Positions 18,633 to 27,562 of a stretch of 64,000 nt of DNA are shown one piece after another. The stretch comes from VXPQ01 sp964608315 (GTDB lineage: Bacteria > Bacteroidota > Rhodothermia > Rhodothermales > VXPQ01). A program made the position numbers and the translations under genes. Every line of letters begins with the position of its first letter. Position 1 is the stretch's first letter. Location of the stretch: positions 1-64,000 of the forward strand of contig CAZSNF010000010.1 in assembly GCA_964608315.1 (NCBI GenBank), written 5' to 3'. The notes under the pieces are model-generated. The model was not told the DNA's origin, did no database searches, and was given only the letters and a program-made list of their open reading frames with translations.

Positions 18633-18671
18633 AATGCGCTCGTTGGACGGATGCCAGAAAGGGTTCTCTCG

Positions 18672-19532
18672 TTACGCCGCCATGCCCTCGAGTACGCCGC
18701 GCATGTACGCAAAGGATTGCTTCATGCCCGGCAACGGGTCCCTCGCGTCAATCTCGTATTCGAGGTTCACGTACCCCCGATAGTCCATCTCCGCCAATTG
18801 CCTGAACATACCGGCGACAGGAAGGACGCCTTCGCCCACGATGCACTGGCTGGCCCGGTCGTTCACGTCCCGAAGGTCCTTCATATGTATATCCAGCACA
18901 CGGTCGCCCGCTTCGGCAATGGATTCCACCACATCCACGCCGGTCCGGGCCGTATGCCCGACGTCGATGCACAAACCCACGCGCGGATCCATGTCCCGGA
19001 TCACTTCGAGGGCGTCGCGCGGCCCCGGAAAATGCGGGTCTTCCGGACCGTGGTTGTGAATGGCCACCTGGGTATCGTATTCCTTGACGAACCGCTCGAT
19101 GCGGGGCATGTTCTTCGCGGTCGGGGCAATCACCAGCAAGGGAATGCCGACCGTCTTCGCATAATCGAAAAACATGCGCACGTGATCGTCGTTGTCTTTA
19201 TTAATATTATTGTTGCCCCCGCTTACGATCTCGACGCCCGCCCTCGCAAACGCCTGTACCCCCGCCGCCAATTCTTCCGGAGAATCCTTATAGGGCATAT
19301 GAAACGATTTCACGCTGATATGCCGCACATGCAGCGCCTGGAGCATGGAGATCGCCTCGGTCCGGTCGAAATTACGCAGCGAAAAGGTTGCTACGCCGAG
19401 GGTAAACGGTACGTCTCCGACGGAATGCTTCGACTCCGAAGAAGAGGCGGGGCGGGGCGCCAATCCGATCCCTACGGAAGAAAGGGCGGCGGCCCGGACA
19501 AACCGACGGCGAGTCACATCGCGAGCAGGCAT
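18672..19532 (-). CDS. Tat-exported TIM-barrel sugar isomerase/epimerase
   Basis: The protein has 286 residues from the ATG at 19532, which gives the twin-arginine signal VTRRRFVRAAALSSVG at the very N-terminus. Xylose-isomerase-like TIM barrel motifs include HISVKSFHMPYK, VEIVSGGNNNINKDN, VAIHNHGPEDPHFPG, RVGLCIDVGHTARTG and NLEYEIDARDPLPG. These contain metal-binding Glu/Asp/His candidates. It is the first gene of the cluster running down to 15044. Its substrate could be a keto-sugar; it is only distantly similar to the 15044 and 43689 proteins, so the three probably act on different steps. Confidence 0.85.
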   Translation of the reverse strand: MPARDVTRRRFVRAAALSSVGIGLAPRPASSSESKHSVGDVPFTLGVATFSLRNFDRTEAISMLQALHVRHISVKSFHMPYKDSPEELAAGVQAFARAGVEIVSGGNNNINKDNDDHVRMFFDYAKTVGIPLLVIAPTAKNMPRIERFVKEYDTQVAIHNHGPEDPHFPGPRDALEVIRDMDPRVGLCIDVGHTARTGVDVVESIAEAGDRVLDIHMKDLRDVNDRASQCIVGEGVLPVAGMFRQLAEMDYRGYVNLEYEIDARDPLPGMKQSFAYMRGVLEGMAA

Positions 19533-19581
19533 GGGAGTACGGGCATTATTGAAACAGGACGAAAACACAATGAATAATATA

Positions 19582-19606
19582 GGATACTCTGATTAAGGCT
19601 GCAACG
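19582..19606 (+). repeat. relic end of the MITE-like family
   Basis: GGATACTCTGATTAAGGCTGC matches the terminal repeat. It lies in the divergent gap between the isomerase gene (start 19532) and the Tsx-like gene (start 19752), where the promoters must be. Confidence 0.5.
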
Positions 19607-19751
19607 CAATCGAATGCCGATCGCCCCGCCGGCCCGATGCGCATGCGAACCGCCGCGCGCCCTGAAACATTACCACGACGTATCGTATCTTGCCGCCTGT
19701 TTGCCGTTTCATCTGTCCGAAAATTACTCCAGAAAACCGCCTGCTTGCTCC

Positions 19752-20552
19752 ATGCGAAAACGCTTCCGTTCCATAACGCTCGTTCTTGTTGCTGCGGTTT
19801 GCCTGCTTGCCGCGCGCGACCACGCCCACGCCCAGGGATGGAGCGTAACAGAAGCGCAATACCAGGTAGGCGCCGCGATGCAAGAGCACGAGGTGAGTCC
19901 CTCCGGTATACAACACCTGCTTACCTTCCAGCACGCCAGCGGATGGAGCCGGGGCGAAAACTTCTTCTTCGCAGACATGGCGTGCTGCAAGGGCGCAGGC
20001 AACGCCAGCCGGGATATTTATATGGAATGGTATCCGTTTCTGAGCCTTGAGGCCCTTACCGGACGGAAATTCGCGTGGGGTCCCGTCCGGGGGATCGGTC
20101 CGCTGGGCGGCGTAAACTGGGGAGCGCAAGACAAAGTCCTGAAAATCACCCCCGGGTTTCGGCTGCAACTGGACTTGCCGGGCTTCGCCGTCGCCAACCT
20201 CGACTACCTGTATCTCGTGGATCACAGCGCGGGACTCGCCGAAAACGGCGCGCCCAAAAGCGACAACAGCCACATCATCGACTTCAACTGGGTCTTGCCG
20301 TTCGAACTCGGCGGCAGGGCCTTCTCGCTGGAAGGACACGCCGAGTGGCAAAGCAGCCGCGATACCGAGGCGGGCCGCGCGCCGTACTGGATTCTCATGC
20401 AACCACAGCTCCGCCTCGACGTCGGCCAGTCCGTTACCGGCAGTCCGGGACGCTTTTTCGTGGGAAGCGAACTGCACGTCTGGATCAACAAGTTCGGCTT
20501 TGAGGACGCCGACGAGGTCATCCCGCAGTTCCTGGCCGTCTTTCGCTTTTAG
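19752..20552 (+). CDS. Tsx/OmpK-like outer-membrane channel protein
   Basis: The protein has 266 residues from the ATG at 19752, chosen because it puts the signal peptide first (ITLVLVAAVCLLAARDHAHAQ). Mature motifs resemble nucleoside-specific channel proteins (Tsx/OmpK family): ENFFFADMACC, DIYMEWYPFLSLEALTG, FRLQLDLPGF and a final aromatic residue (FLAVFRF) typical of outer-membrane barrels. It would form a small beta-barrel in the outer membrane; the ligand is unknown. It converges on the BCCT transporter gene. Confidence 0.75.
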   Translation: MRKRFRSITLVLVAAVCLLAARDHAHAQGWSVTEAQYQVGAAMQEHEVSPSGIQHLLTFQHASGWSRGENFFFADMACCKGAGNASRDIYMEWYPFLSLEALTGRKFAWGPVRGIGPLGGVNWGAQDKVLKITPGFRLQLDLPGFAVANLDYLYLVDHSAGLAENGAPKSDNSHIIDFNWVLPFELGGRAFSLEGHAEWQSSRDTEAGRAPYWILMQPQLRLDVGQSVTGSPGRFFVGSELHVWINKFGFEDADEVIPQFLAVFRF

Positions 20553-20558
20553 GGCCTG

Positions 20559-20577
20559 TTAAGGATACTTTGATCAG
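20559..20577 (+). repeat. relic end of the MITE-like family between convergent genes
   Basis: TTAAGGATACTTTGATCAG occupies the whole 21-bp gap between the Tsx-like and BCCT stops. Its TGATCA supplies the TGA stop of the BCCT gene on the minus strand (20574-20576). Confidence 0.5.
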
Positions 20578-22151
20578 GACGCGTCCTCCCGAACCCACTT
20601 CATAAAGGACACGACGAGCAACGCCAGAACCACCATCACCGGGACAGACACAAGAATGGAGGACGCCTTGAGCGCATCAATGCTTTCCTCTCCTCCCACG
20701 AACATCAGGGCAAGGGATACGCTTGCAAGCACGACGGCCCAGAAAAGACGATGCCACCGGGCGGGTTCGACAACCCTCCCCTGCTCTTTCGTAGCCGCCG
20801 CCGCCAACACATAGGAAGCAGAATCCAGCGTGGTCGCCCCGAAAATGAACGACAGCGCCACGAAAAGCGCCACAAGCGGCGCGGCGAAAAGGAGCGCCCG
20901 ATCCCCTACGGCGGCAATGGTCGCTATGATTGCTTCTGGCGCCTGGTCGGCAAGCACCATGTCCGTCAGGTTGCGCGACCCTTCCAGTTCGAAAAACAGG
21001 CCCGTGTTGCCCAACACGCCAAAAACAAGCCAGCAGCCAAGCGATCCGGCGATTATTTCGCCTAAAATCACTTCGCGAATGGTGCGGCCCCGCGATATGC
21101 GAGCGACGAAAAGCCCCATGAACGGCGCATAGACAACCCACCAGGCCCAGTAAAAAATGGTCCATTCTTCGGAAAAGACCTCCCCGGATCCGGCGGAAGG
21201 CGCGCCGGACACAGCAATGGCGTCGCCCGCCCGGGCTACCGCATCGACATGGAAACTCATCTTGACGAAATGCTGAAACACCACGCCGACGCTATCCGTG
21301 AAGGAATCCACGATGAATAACGTCGGACCGAACACGAACACGAACGCCATGAGCGCGACCACCAGCCAGGTATTGACGTCGCTCAGGATTTTAATGCCTT
21401 TTTTCAGCCCGGAATACACGCTGAACCCGAACAGGGCGCTCCAGATGACGATCACCGCCGCATCCAGCTTGAAGTTGCGCTCGATATCGAACAGTTCCGC
21501 GACGCCAGCGGAAATCAGGGGCGTACTGAGCCCAACGGAGGTGCCTACGCCGCCCAGCATGCCCAGAATGAATACGATATCGATGATCTTGCCGGGCAGG
21601 CCGGCCGCCGCCCGGGCGCCGATCGCGCCTTCGCACGCGGTCGAAAGGCGCAGGACAGGTCGTCTCCGGTTCCAGAACAAATAGCCGAGCGGAAGCACCG
21701 GTACGCAATAGATGGCCCAGGCCAGCGGTCCCCAGTGAAACATGCCGTAGGCGGCGGCCCACTGAACCGCTTCCCTGGAGCCGGGTTCGATGCCGAACGG
21801 CGGAGAAGTATAGTAATACGCCCATTCGATCGTGCCCCAATAGATGACGCTTGCGCCAATCCCCGCGCAAAACAGCATGGCGCCCCAGCTGAATAGCGAA
21901 AATTCGGGCGGACTGTCAGGGCCGCCGAACCGAATGCGGCCGTATTTCCCCAGAGCAACGTAGAGCAAAAACCCGAAGGCGGCCGCAAAAAACCAGACAT
22001 GAACCCATCCAATGGTTCGGGTCACCCAGTTCATGGCGTTGCCCAGCGCCGCGTCGCCGCCGGCCGGGAACAGGATCAATGGAACGATGAGACAAAAAAC
22101 CCCGCCGAAGGTAACCCCAAAAATAACCTTTTCTATCTTTGGTCCTTGCAC
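20574..22151 (-). CDS. BCCT family betaine/choline/carnitine transporter
   Basis: The protein has 525 residues and about 12 membrane segments. BCCT signatures are present: LFCAGIGASVIYWGTIEWAY near residue 95, FHWGPLAWAIY near 140 and WTIFYWAWWVVYAPFMGLF near 325. These secondary transporters bring in quaternary ammonium osmolytes with Na+ or H+. This would suit a salt-exposed organism, but the substrate is not certain. It starts 52 bp downstream of the PIG-L gene on the same strand and may be in one transcript with it. Confidence 0.93.
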   Translation of the reverse strand: MQGPKIEKVIFGVTFGGVFCLIVPLILFPAGGDAALGNAMNWVTRTIGWVHVWFFAAAFGFLLYVALGKYGRIRFGGPDSPPEFSLFSWGAMLFCAGIGASVIYWGTIEWAYYYTSPPFGIEPGSREAVQWAAAYGMFHWGPLAWAIYCVPVLPLGYLFWNRRRPVLRLSTACEGAIGARAAAGLPGKIIDIVFILGMLGGVGTSVGLSTPLISAGVAELFDIERNFKLDAAVIVIWSALFGFSVYSGLKKGIKILSDVNTWLVVALMAFVFVFGPTLFIVDSFTDSVGVVFQHFVKMSFHVDAVARAGDAIAVSGAPSAGSGEVFSEEWTIFYWAWWVVYAPFMGLFVARISRGRTIREVILGEIIAGSLGCWLVFGVLGNTGLFFELEGSRNLTDMVLADQAPEAIIATIAAVGDRALLFAAPLVALFVALSFIFGATTLDSASYVLAAAATKEQGRVVEPARWHRLFWAVVLASVSLALMFVGGEESIDALKASSILVSVPVMVVLALLVVSFMKWVREDAS

Positions 22152-22203
22152 GAAGGAACCCCTTCTGTCCTTGTCATATCTTTCGCAAACAGGGCGAATT
22201 CAG

Positions 22204-24888
22204 TCATCGGCCAGACAGGCCGCCAAGCGCAATCGCATTGGACAATATACGAAACGCGCCCGGAACTCCATAGGGAACCTGACGATGCAGGGCCAGGGAA
22301 AGGTAGCTATAGTGACCCGCCCCCACCTCTGCGGCCAGCCATATGCCCTGCTGCGGATCCTGTCCGGTATCCTGTGTTTCCACCAGCGGCGTCCAGGCGT
22401 CGTCCCATTCCGTGAAGAATTTGGACCCGCGCTGCTCGATCCAGTGATCGAAATCCGCCTCGGAAATAACGTTGGGCGCCGTCAAAAGGGGATGATCCGG
22501 CGCAAGGATGCGCACGGGAGAATCCTGTTCGGAAACTTCCTGCGCGCCCCGGGGCAATTCGGCGGGGTACGGCGCCATGTCGTTCGGAACGAATTCCTGC
22601 GTCTGATACAACACGACCAGGTTCCCGCCTTCGGAAGCGTAATCCAGCAAGCGCCGGTTATGTTCGACCAGGTCCTGCCGCACGGCGTACGCCCGCGTCC
22701 CTATCATAATGGCGTCGAAATCATTCAGGTATCCGCTCGCCAGGTCCGTTTCGCCAAGCAACTGCACGGAGGCGCCCAATGCTTCGATCGCCGCAGGCAC
22801 TTCGTCGCCCACGCCCATTACGTAGCCCACGCGCATCCCGTCCAGCCGGGCGACCGGCACGGTCAGGATGGTGGTTTCCGCCGGAATCCGGAGGCGGGCC
22901 AGCGGCAAATCCCGGTGCTCAATGACCTGGTAGCCATGCCGGTACTGACGATGTTCCTCCTCCACGGATGCAGCGACGGCCTGAATCGTGGCCTCGCCGG
23001 ACCAGTTCGCCGGGGGCTGCGCCATGAAACGCGCCTCGACGACTTCGCCCCGGTTTCGGAACGCATGTCGTACAGCGTCCCGATCGCTCGTCCAGCCCTC
23101 GGGCAGTTCGACCGCAATGTCCACATCCACAGAATCCGCAATGGCTTCTACCCGCACAAGCACCGGAATCTCATCCGCCGCGCCGGCGCCTTCTTCCACC
23201 GGAATCACGCGCACCCGCGGACTCATCGAAACCGACGCGTCGGGAAGTATTTCCACGCGACGGGCCAGAAAACCGTACGGCAAGCGAGATACGTAGCCGA
23301 TTACAGGCATTTTCCGCACAATATCCGCTCCGTCCACGGTCAGGCGCGTCTGCACGGACAAAGCCATGGGACGCCAGGACAAATGCATGGCGGAAGCCGG
23401 ATTCGAAATCCGATACATGTTTTCGGTGGGACTGCTGCGCTCGAAATACGGACCATCGAAAATAGTTTCGTCTGACCCGACCCTGATCATGAGCTCCATC
23501 TCGTTTCCGGCCCCTTCCTCCGACAGGGCCAATACGGCGTCGCCCTCCGCATTGCGCTCAAGGACCATCGCCTCGTCCACCGCAACGCGATCCGGCAACT
23601 CGCTCTCGACCGCAACCGCGACAGCAACTTCCTGGTTGATCACGAGCGACGCGCCCAGCGTCTGATCCGCCAGTTCGGCTCGTATCCGTACGCCCGCGGC
23701 GGCTATGATCGCCTCTTCGAACTGCCGCTCCTTTACGGATAATTGAAACGCCGTCTCCGGAAGGTCCGCCGCAGCGTCGATCGCGGAGCGCACCAGTTGC
23801 AACCCGCGCACGAGTTCGGAAACCGCCGTCTCCGGAGCCAGAAAATCGAAATCCCGCTTCACCCCGTCGACCAGCGTTTGCAATTCCGCAAGAGACGCAG
23901 CCATCTCGGGAGACGCTTCTTCGCCCACCAGCGCAGGCAAGCCCGGCAACGTCGTGTCCACGCCTTCGAAAAACGTATCGGATACGCGATTTTCCATATC
24001 GGCGGGCATGTCGCCAAGCAGTTCGTAGCGGTACGTACGGCCTCCCCAACTCCGGAACCGCCCCGATGTCTGGGAACGCTGGAGACTCAGGCCATAGCGT
24101 CCATAATCTCCGTACGAGACGCCCAGAAGAGGACTATAGACCGTAGCGTCCAGAAGCACATGGTGCGGTTCGTCTTCAGCGGCCCCGCCCCGGAAAAGCA
24201 TCGGCGTGGACCAGGGCCGCAGCCCTTCTTCCGAAATTTGCTCCGGAAAGCGCGCGGGGTCGCCTGCGGCCGCGACCGCCTGGGGCGTAAGCACCCCCGA
24301 GGCATGATGGTGTCCATGCCCGTCCCGACGGCCTGCATAGAACCGGGAAACCACGGCGATCGGACGATTCAGGCGAATGACCCGCACCATGTCTTCCAGC
24401 ACGACCTCGGGGTCCCAGCTCCGCATCGCTTCTTCGAGCGTCTTGGAGTACCCGTAATCCACGGCGCGGGTAAAATACAAATCGTCCAGACCGTAATACC
24501 GTCCGGACAGCACCAGTTCGCGCGTACGGATCAACCCCAGCGCATCGAACAGTTCCGAGCCGATAGCGTTGGCGCCCGCTTCGCCTCTGTTCAGGCTCAA
24601 CTCGGCCGTGCGCGCGCCCCATTTTCGGGAAGACAACGCCAGCATGCCCGCATGTTCGTCGTCGGGATGCGCAAGCACATGCAGCAAGGAAGCCGTCGTG
24701 CCCAGTTTATTGATGCGGTGCCAGGCGCCCGGAGCGCCCTGATCGGAGGGCAATATTTCGCCCGATATGGGCGGCGGAAAAGCCAGTACGCGATCCAGAG
24801 AAGACTGGGCCGAGACGGGAGGCGCCGTTAAAAGGAGCAAACCGGGGCCAAAAAGAGAAACAATGCGAAGTATGGAGAAGCGGCGCAT
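22204..24888 (-). CDS. large exported PIG-L (LmbE) family deacetylase
   Basis: The protein has 894 residues from the ATG at 24888; an in-frame ATG at 24930 would add 14 residues. The signal peptide ends near PPVSAQ. The N-terminal LmbE domain has the zinc-binding LAHPDDEHAG near residue 75 and HGHHHASG near 205. PIG-L enzymes remove N-acetyl groups from sugars. A long C-terminal region (about 350-894) contains beta-rich domains and a ThuA/glutamine-amidotransferase-like part (ALGASVQLLGETDLASGYLN, DAIMIGTRAYAVRQDL). Such fused forms occur in Bacteroidota; the natural substrate is unknown. Confidence 0.85.
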   Translation of the reverse strand: MRRFSILRIVSLFGPGLLLLTAPPVSAQSSLDRVLAFPPPISGEILPSDQGAPGAWHRINKLGTTASLLHVLAHPDDEHAGMLALSSRKWGARTAELSLNRGEAGANAIGSELFDALGLIRTRELVLSGRYYGLDDLYFTRAVDYGYSKTLEEAMRSWDPEVVLEDMVRVIRLNRPIAVVSRFYAGRRDGHGHHHASGVLTPQAVAAAGDPARFPEQISEEGLRPWSTPMLFRGGAAEDEPHHVLLDATVYSPLLGVSYGDYGRYGLSLQRSQTSGRFRSWGGRTYRYELLGDMPADMENRVSDTFFEGVDTTLPGLPALVGEEASPEMAASLAELQTLVDGVKRDFDFLAPETAVSELVRGLQLVRSAIDAAADLPETAFQLSVKERQFEEAIIAAAGVRIRAELADQTLGASLVINQEVAVAVAVESELPDRVAVDEAMVLERNAEGDAVLALSEEGAGNEMELMIRVGSDETIFDGPYFERSSPTENMYRISNPASAMHLSWRPMALSVQTRLTVDGADIVRKMPVIGYVSRLPYGFLARRVEILPDASVSMSPRVRVIPVEEGAGAADEIPVLVRVEAIADSVDVDIAVELPEGWTSDRDAVRHAFRNRGEVVEARFMAQPPANWSGEATIQAVAASVEEEHRQYRHGYQVIEHRDLPLARLRIPAETTILTVPVARLDGMRVGYVMGVGDEVPAAIEALGASVQLLGETDLASGYLNDFDAIMIGTRAYAVRQDLVEHNRRLLDYASEGGNLVVLYQTQEFVPNDMAPYPAELPRGAQEVSEQDSPVRILAPDHPLLTAPNVISEADFDHWIEQRGSKFFTEWDDAWTPLVETQDTGQDPQQGIWLAAEVGAGHYSYLSLALHRQVPYGVPGAFRILSNAIALGGLSGR

Positions 24889-25068
24889 GGCGGGCAAGCA
24901 TAGCAAGATGAAACAAGCGTACTTTTGCACAAGTAATCAAAAAATGAGATGAGGCGCAAGAAAAACGGGATACAGGCGGATTTCACAGGTCATGGCGGCA
25001 GACGGCAAGTCGGGAGGGCGCCCAAAGAGGGAGGCCAGTTGGCATGCGTAGCCCTGCCTGTTATTTAC

Positions 25069-25322
25069 GGATACTCTGATTAAATCTACTTCGATCAGCG
25101 CTTCACGTTCGTGCGTACAGGACATTGTGATGATGTCGTTGAAATCAGCGGTAAACGCTTCGGATTCGGTGCATGGCGGACGTGAAGCGCCCTTCGGGAG
25201 GCTGCGAGGGGCGCTCTGGCTGTGTCATTCCTCATTACGCGGGGCCTGCCACATTGCTTCGTCATTCCTTGCCAGAGCGCCCCTCGCAGCCTCTGAACTT
25301 TGCACATTTAATCAGAGTATCC
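25069..25322 (+). repeat. full-length MITE-like element (copy 3)
   Basis: Terminal repeats GGATACTCTGATTAAAT and TTTAATCAGAGTATCC enclose arm pairs GCGCTTCACGT/ACGTGAAGCGC and GAGGGGCGCTCTGGC/GCCAGAGCGCCCCTC. The central loop holds TCATTCCTCATTACGCGG and TCGTCATTCCTTG. The right end abuts an IS256-family transposase relic. Confidence 0.88.
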
Positions 25323-25325
25323 TTG

Positions 25326-25583
25326 TCTGATGGCGACGGGCGACAGCCCGAGGGCGTCCGGGGGCGTAGAGGGGCCTTCAAACTGCTGTGGCTCGCCCTG
25401 AACGAGGCGTCGAAGAAATGGACGCGCCCCATCAACAATCGGAAGGACGCGCTCAACAAGTTCGTCATACTCTGCGCAGAACAGAATGTCCAACGAACCT
25501 TAAATGCGCTTGCACAGTTTACGGGACGCCCTCGCATACACAGTTTACAGGACGCCCTTGATGCGTATCTTGAGATACCCTGA
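25326..25583 (+). pseudogene. C-terminal relic of an IS256-family transposase
   Basis: The frame reads GAFKLLWLALNEASKKWTRP, then INNRKDALNKFVIL. This closely resembles the conserved end of IS256/Mutator transposases (xLKLLYLALxNxxKKWTMPxxxWxxALNQFAI). Upstream catalytic DDE domains are missing, replaced by the MITE-like copy at 25069. Downstream are two IS256-like ends (25511-25534 and 25538-25559). It is a decayed insertion sequence, not a functional gene. Confidence 0.75.
25511..25559 (+). repeat. two adjacent IS256-like terminal sequences
   Basis: TGCACAGTTTACGGGACGCC and ACACAGTTTACAGGACGCCC lie in direct orientation, 27 bp apart, at the end of the transposase relic. A third similar end is at 59684. 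IS256-family ends commonly read CACAxTTTAxxGGACxCCC, so these are probably relic inverted-repeat ends. Confidence 0.55.
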
Positions 25584-25590
25584 TCAAAAC
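25572..25590 (+). repeat. relic end of the MITE-like family
   Basis: GAGATACCCTGATCAAAAC matches the terminal motif. Its TGA closes the transposase relic frame. Confidence 0.4.
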
Positions 25591-25616
25591 CATTACGACA
25601 AACCCGCAGCGCATCC

Positions 25617-26180
25617 ATGACCGTACGCGACAGCCCTTCCCGATTCCGCGCGCCGCGCTTCGGCGCGCTATGCGCATTCGTGCTGGCGGCGGCGCTCATG
25701 CGTTGGCTTCCGCATCCGCCCAATGTGGCGCCCATTGGCGCCATGGCGCTGTTCGGGGGCGCGCTTTTCGCCAGAAAGGGAGTGGCCGTGGCCATGGTCT
25801 TCACGGCCATGCTGCTCAGCGACCTCCTGCTTGGCTTCCGGCCGGCGCCTATCGTGTACTTCGCATTCGCGGGCGTGGTCGGCATCGGGTTCCTGTTGCG
25901 TAAAAACCGGGGGCCGTGGCGGATTGCGGGCGCTTCCGTAGCCGGATCCGTATTCTTCTTCGTCGTGACGAACTTCGCCGTCTGGGCAGGCGGCGCGCTG
26001 TTCCCGCAGTCGATGTACCCGCAGACTTTCGAAGGACTCATCGCATGCTACGTAGCCGCAATCCCTTACTTTCACAACACCCTTCTCGGCGACGCATTCT
26101 TTACGGCGGCGCTCTTCGGCGGATTCGCCCTGGCGGAGCAACGGTTTCCGGCGTTGCGTTTGAGGCGAGCCCCTGCCTGA
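25617..26180 (+). CDS. DUF6580 family membrane protein
   Basis: The protein has 187 residues and five to six hydrophobic segments. Motifs typical of DUF6580 are RWLPHPPNVAPIGAMALFGG near residue 30, KGVAVAMVFTAMLLSDLLLG near 55, and IPYFHNTLLGDAFFTAALFG near 145. The family resembles substrate-binding S components of ECF transporters, so vitamin or cofactor import is conceivable but not shown. A short MITE-like copy begins at the base after its stop. Confidence 0.8.
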   Translation: MTVRDSPSRFRAPRFGALCAFVLAAALMRWLPHPPNVAPIGAMALFGGALFARKGVAVAMVFTAMLLSDLLLGFRPAPIVYFAFAGVVGIGFLLRKNRGPWRIAGASVAGSVFFFVVTNFAVWAGGALFPQSMYPQTFEGLIACYVAAIPYFHNTLLGDAFFTAALFGGFALAEQRFPALRLRRAPA

Positions 26181-26346
26181 GGATACCCTGTCAAGTCTGC
26201 TCCGATCAGCGCTTCGCGGCCGCAGATCAAGGACATCATATAGCGGCGGCGTTGAAATCAGCAGCAAACACTGCGTATTCGGGGCATGGCGGACGTGAAG
26301 CGCCTCTCGCAGCTTCTGGGCTTTGCGGGCTGAATCAGAGTACCCC
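26181..26346 (+). repeat. short MITE-like element exactly between two convergent stops (copy 4)
   Basis: The element runs from GGATACCCTG to GAATCAGAGTACCCC and lacks the distal arm found in 260-bp copies. It fills the whole space between the DUF6580 stop (ends 26180) and the stop of the next minus-strand gene (26347). The inner arms are GCGCTTCGCGG and GACGTGAAGCGC. Confidence 0.8.
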
Positions 26347-27096
26347 TCAATAGGAATAAATCACGCTTGCGCTCCAGAGAAAATCGTCACCCGGGAGATT
26401 GGTGCGAAAGGCCCTGTTGAGCATGGCCGACAGGGCAAGCGGAAAACCTCTTTTGGCCAATACGGCGCTCGGAGAAAAATACGTCCCGCGCTTCTCGTCT
26501 ATTCTCAGATAGTAGACTTGCAAGTTTAACGCAACGGTCCACTCGTCGGACACTTCCATATTGGATAATCGGGTGATGAAGCTGATAAAGTTCATGTTTC
26601 GAAAGGTGGATTCTTCGATACCGCGCGAATACAGAAACAGCATCCCTACGGTCAGATTTTTCGTAAGGGAATATTCAGGCTGTATCTGCCCCCCTATGAA
26701 TCGACGGGCTATGATGGCGTCCCGCGAATCGCCATCTTCCGTGACGGACGATGTGATGAAGGAAAGAACCGGACTGAGGACGACTCCAAGCCGAAACTTG
26801 TCGGTTTGCAGCATCTGGTACCGCCACCGGAACATAAAAGCCCAGGGCTTCCCTCTCGCGGAAAACCGAAGTTGCGGCTCGAACGTCGATTTTCTCTTTC
26901 CAATTCTCATGTTAAACAGTACGGCAGGCTTACCGAGGGTAAAGCTGGGTATGTGGGAAACGCCCTTGTTGGTAAGACCGACCGTGCCCGCGAAGGCCTT
27001 CCTCTCCTGCTCGACCTCTTGAGCAAACGTAAAGCGGGCAGGCAGGATTAACGAAAGGAACAGCGTCGCGCCTGCAATCAGACAAGTCGTTTTCAT
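26347..27096 (-). CDS. outer-membrane-type protein of unknown function
   Basis: The protein has 249 residues with a signal peptide (LIAGATLFLSLILPARFTFAQ). The mature part is a series of alternating strands (PAVLFNMRIGKR, WAFMFRWRYQML, FRLGVVLSPVLSF, WTVALNLQVYYLRI) and ends LWSASVIYSY with a terminal aromatic residue. This fits an outer-membrane beta-barrel of about 12 strands. I recognise no family. It is upstream of the defence island and transcribed away from it. Confidence 0.65.
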   Translation of the reverse strand: MKTTCLIAGATLFLSLILPARFTFAQEVEQERKAFAGTVGLTNKGVSHIPSFTLGKPAVLFNMRIGKRKSTFEPQLRFSARGKPWAFMFRWRYQMLQTDKFRLGVVLSPVLSFITSSVTEDGDSRDAIIARRFIGGQIQPEYSLTKNLTVGMLFLYSRGIEESTFRNMNFISFITRLSNMEVSDEWTVALNLQVYYLRIDEKRGTYFSPSAVLAKRGFPLALSAMLNRAFRTNLPGDDFLWSASVIYSY

Positions 27097-27131
27097 TTTT
27101 TCTCAGCGACGAAAGGGGAAACACCCTGTAC

Positions 27132-27180
27132 AAGGATACGCTGATCAAGTCCGCAAAGATCAGGGGCTGCGAGAAATTTT
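27132..27180 (+). repeat. relic of the MITE-like family
   Basis: AAGGATACGCTGATCAAGTC, then CCGCAAAGATCAGGGGCTGC, matches the end and first inner segment of the reverse-oriented copies. A second GATCAGAATG follows. It is truncated. Confidence 0.55.
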
Positions 27181-27265
27181 GATCAGAATGTTCTTAAAGA
27201 TAGACACCCGAACCCGGCTTTACCAATTTACCCGTACGCATCCGGTGCGCGCGGGCGCCGTAATT

Positions 27266-27352
27266 ATTCACCGCATATTTTGCGGCGAATAGCCATTTAA
27301 TTTTCCCTGCGCACAGGCAGCGCGACTATTCACCGCATATTCTGCGGAGAAT
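27266..27352 (+). repeat. two tandem hairpin units of a 62-bp repeat family
   Basis: Hairpins ATTCACCGCATATTTTGCGG...GAAT at 27266-27290 and 27328-27352 have arms ATTCxCCGCA and TGCGGxGAAT. They are separated by a conserved 37-bp linker with CCTGCGCACAGGC. Further units are at 41455, 41550 and 41612. Following both clusters is a shared CCCTTGCGTAG...CGGTTCCGGGAA segment. The gap 27183-27562 otherwise holds only the promoter of the defence operon. Confidence 0.75.
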
Positions 27353-27414
27353 AATCGGCAAGCCCTTGCGTAGGGGTGGGGCGGTTCCGGGAAACGCCGG
27401 TAGCGTACGCCCCC

Positions 27415-27443
27415 TTGACAACGAATCGACAAATGAGTATTCT
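27415..27443 (+). promoter_or_regulatory. candidate promoter of the defence operon
   Basis: TTGACA (27415-27420) and TATTCT (27438-27443) are 17 bp apart, about 120 bp upstream of the helicase start. This matches a sigma70-type promoter; Bacteroidota-type consensus differs, so it is tentative. Confidence 0.45.
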
Positions 27444-27562
27444 GTATGCGAAATGGTCCGGGTTGGCAAAACCCGCCCAAACGCGATACCCTGCACGGAA
27501 AGACTACGGGATACTTTTTTCAGGTTAGAAATCCAGCGCATCGGGATCAATACGCAAAATAG

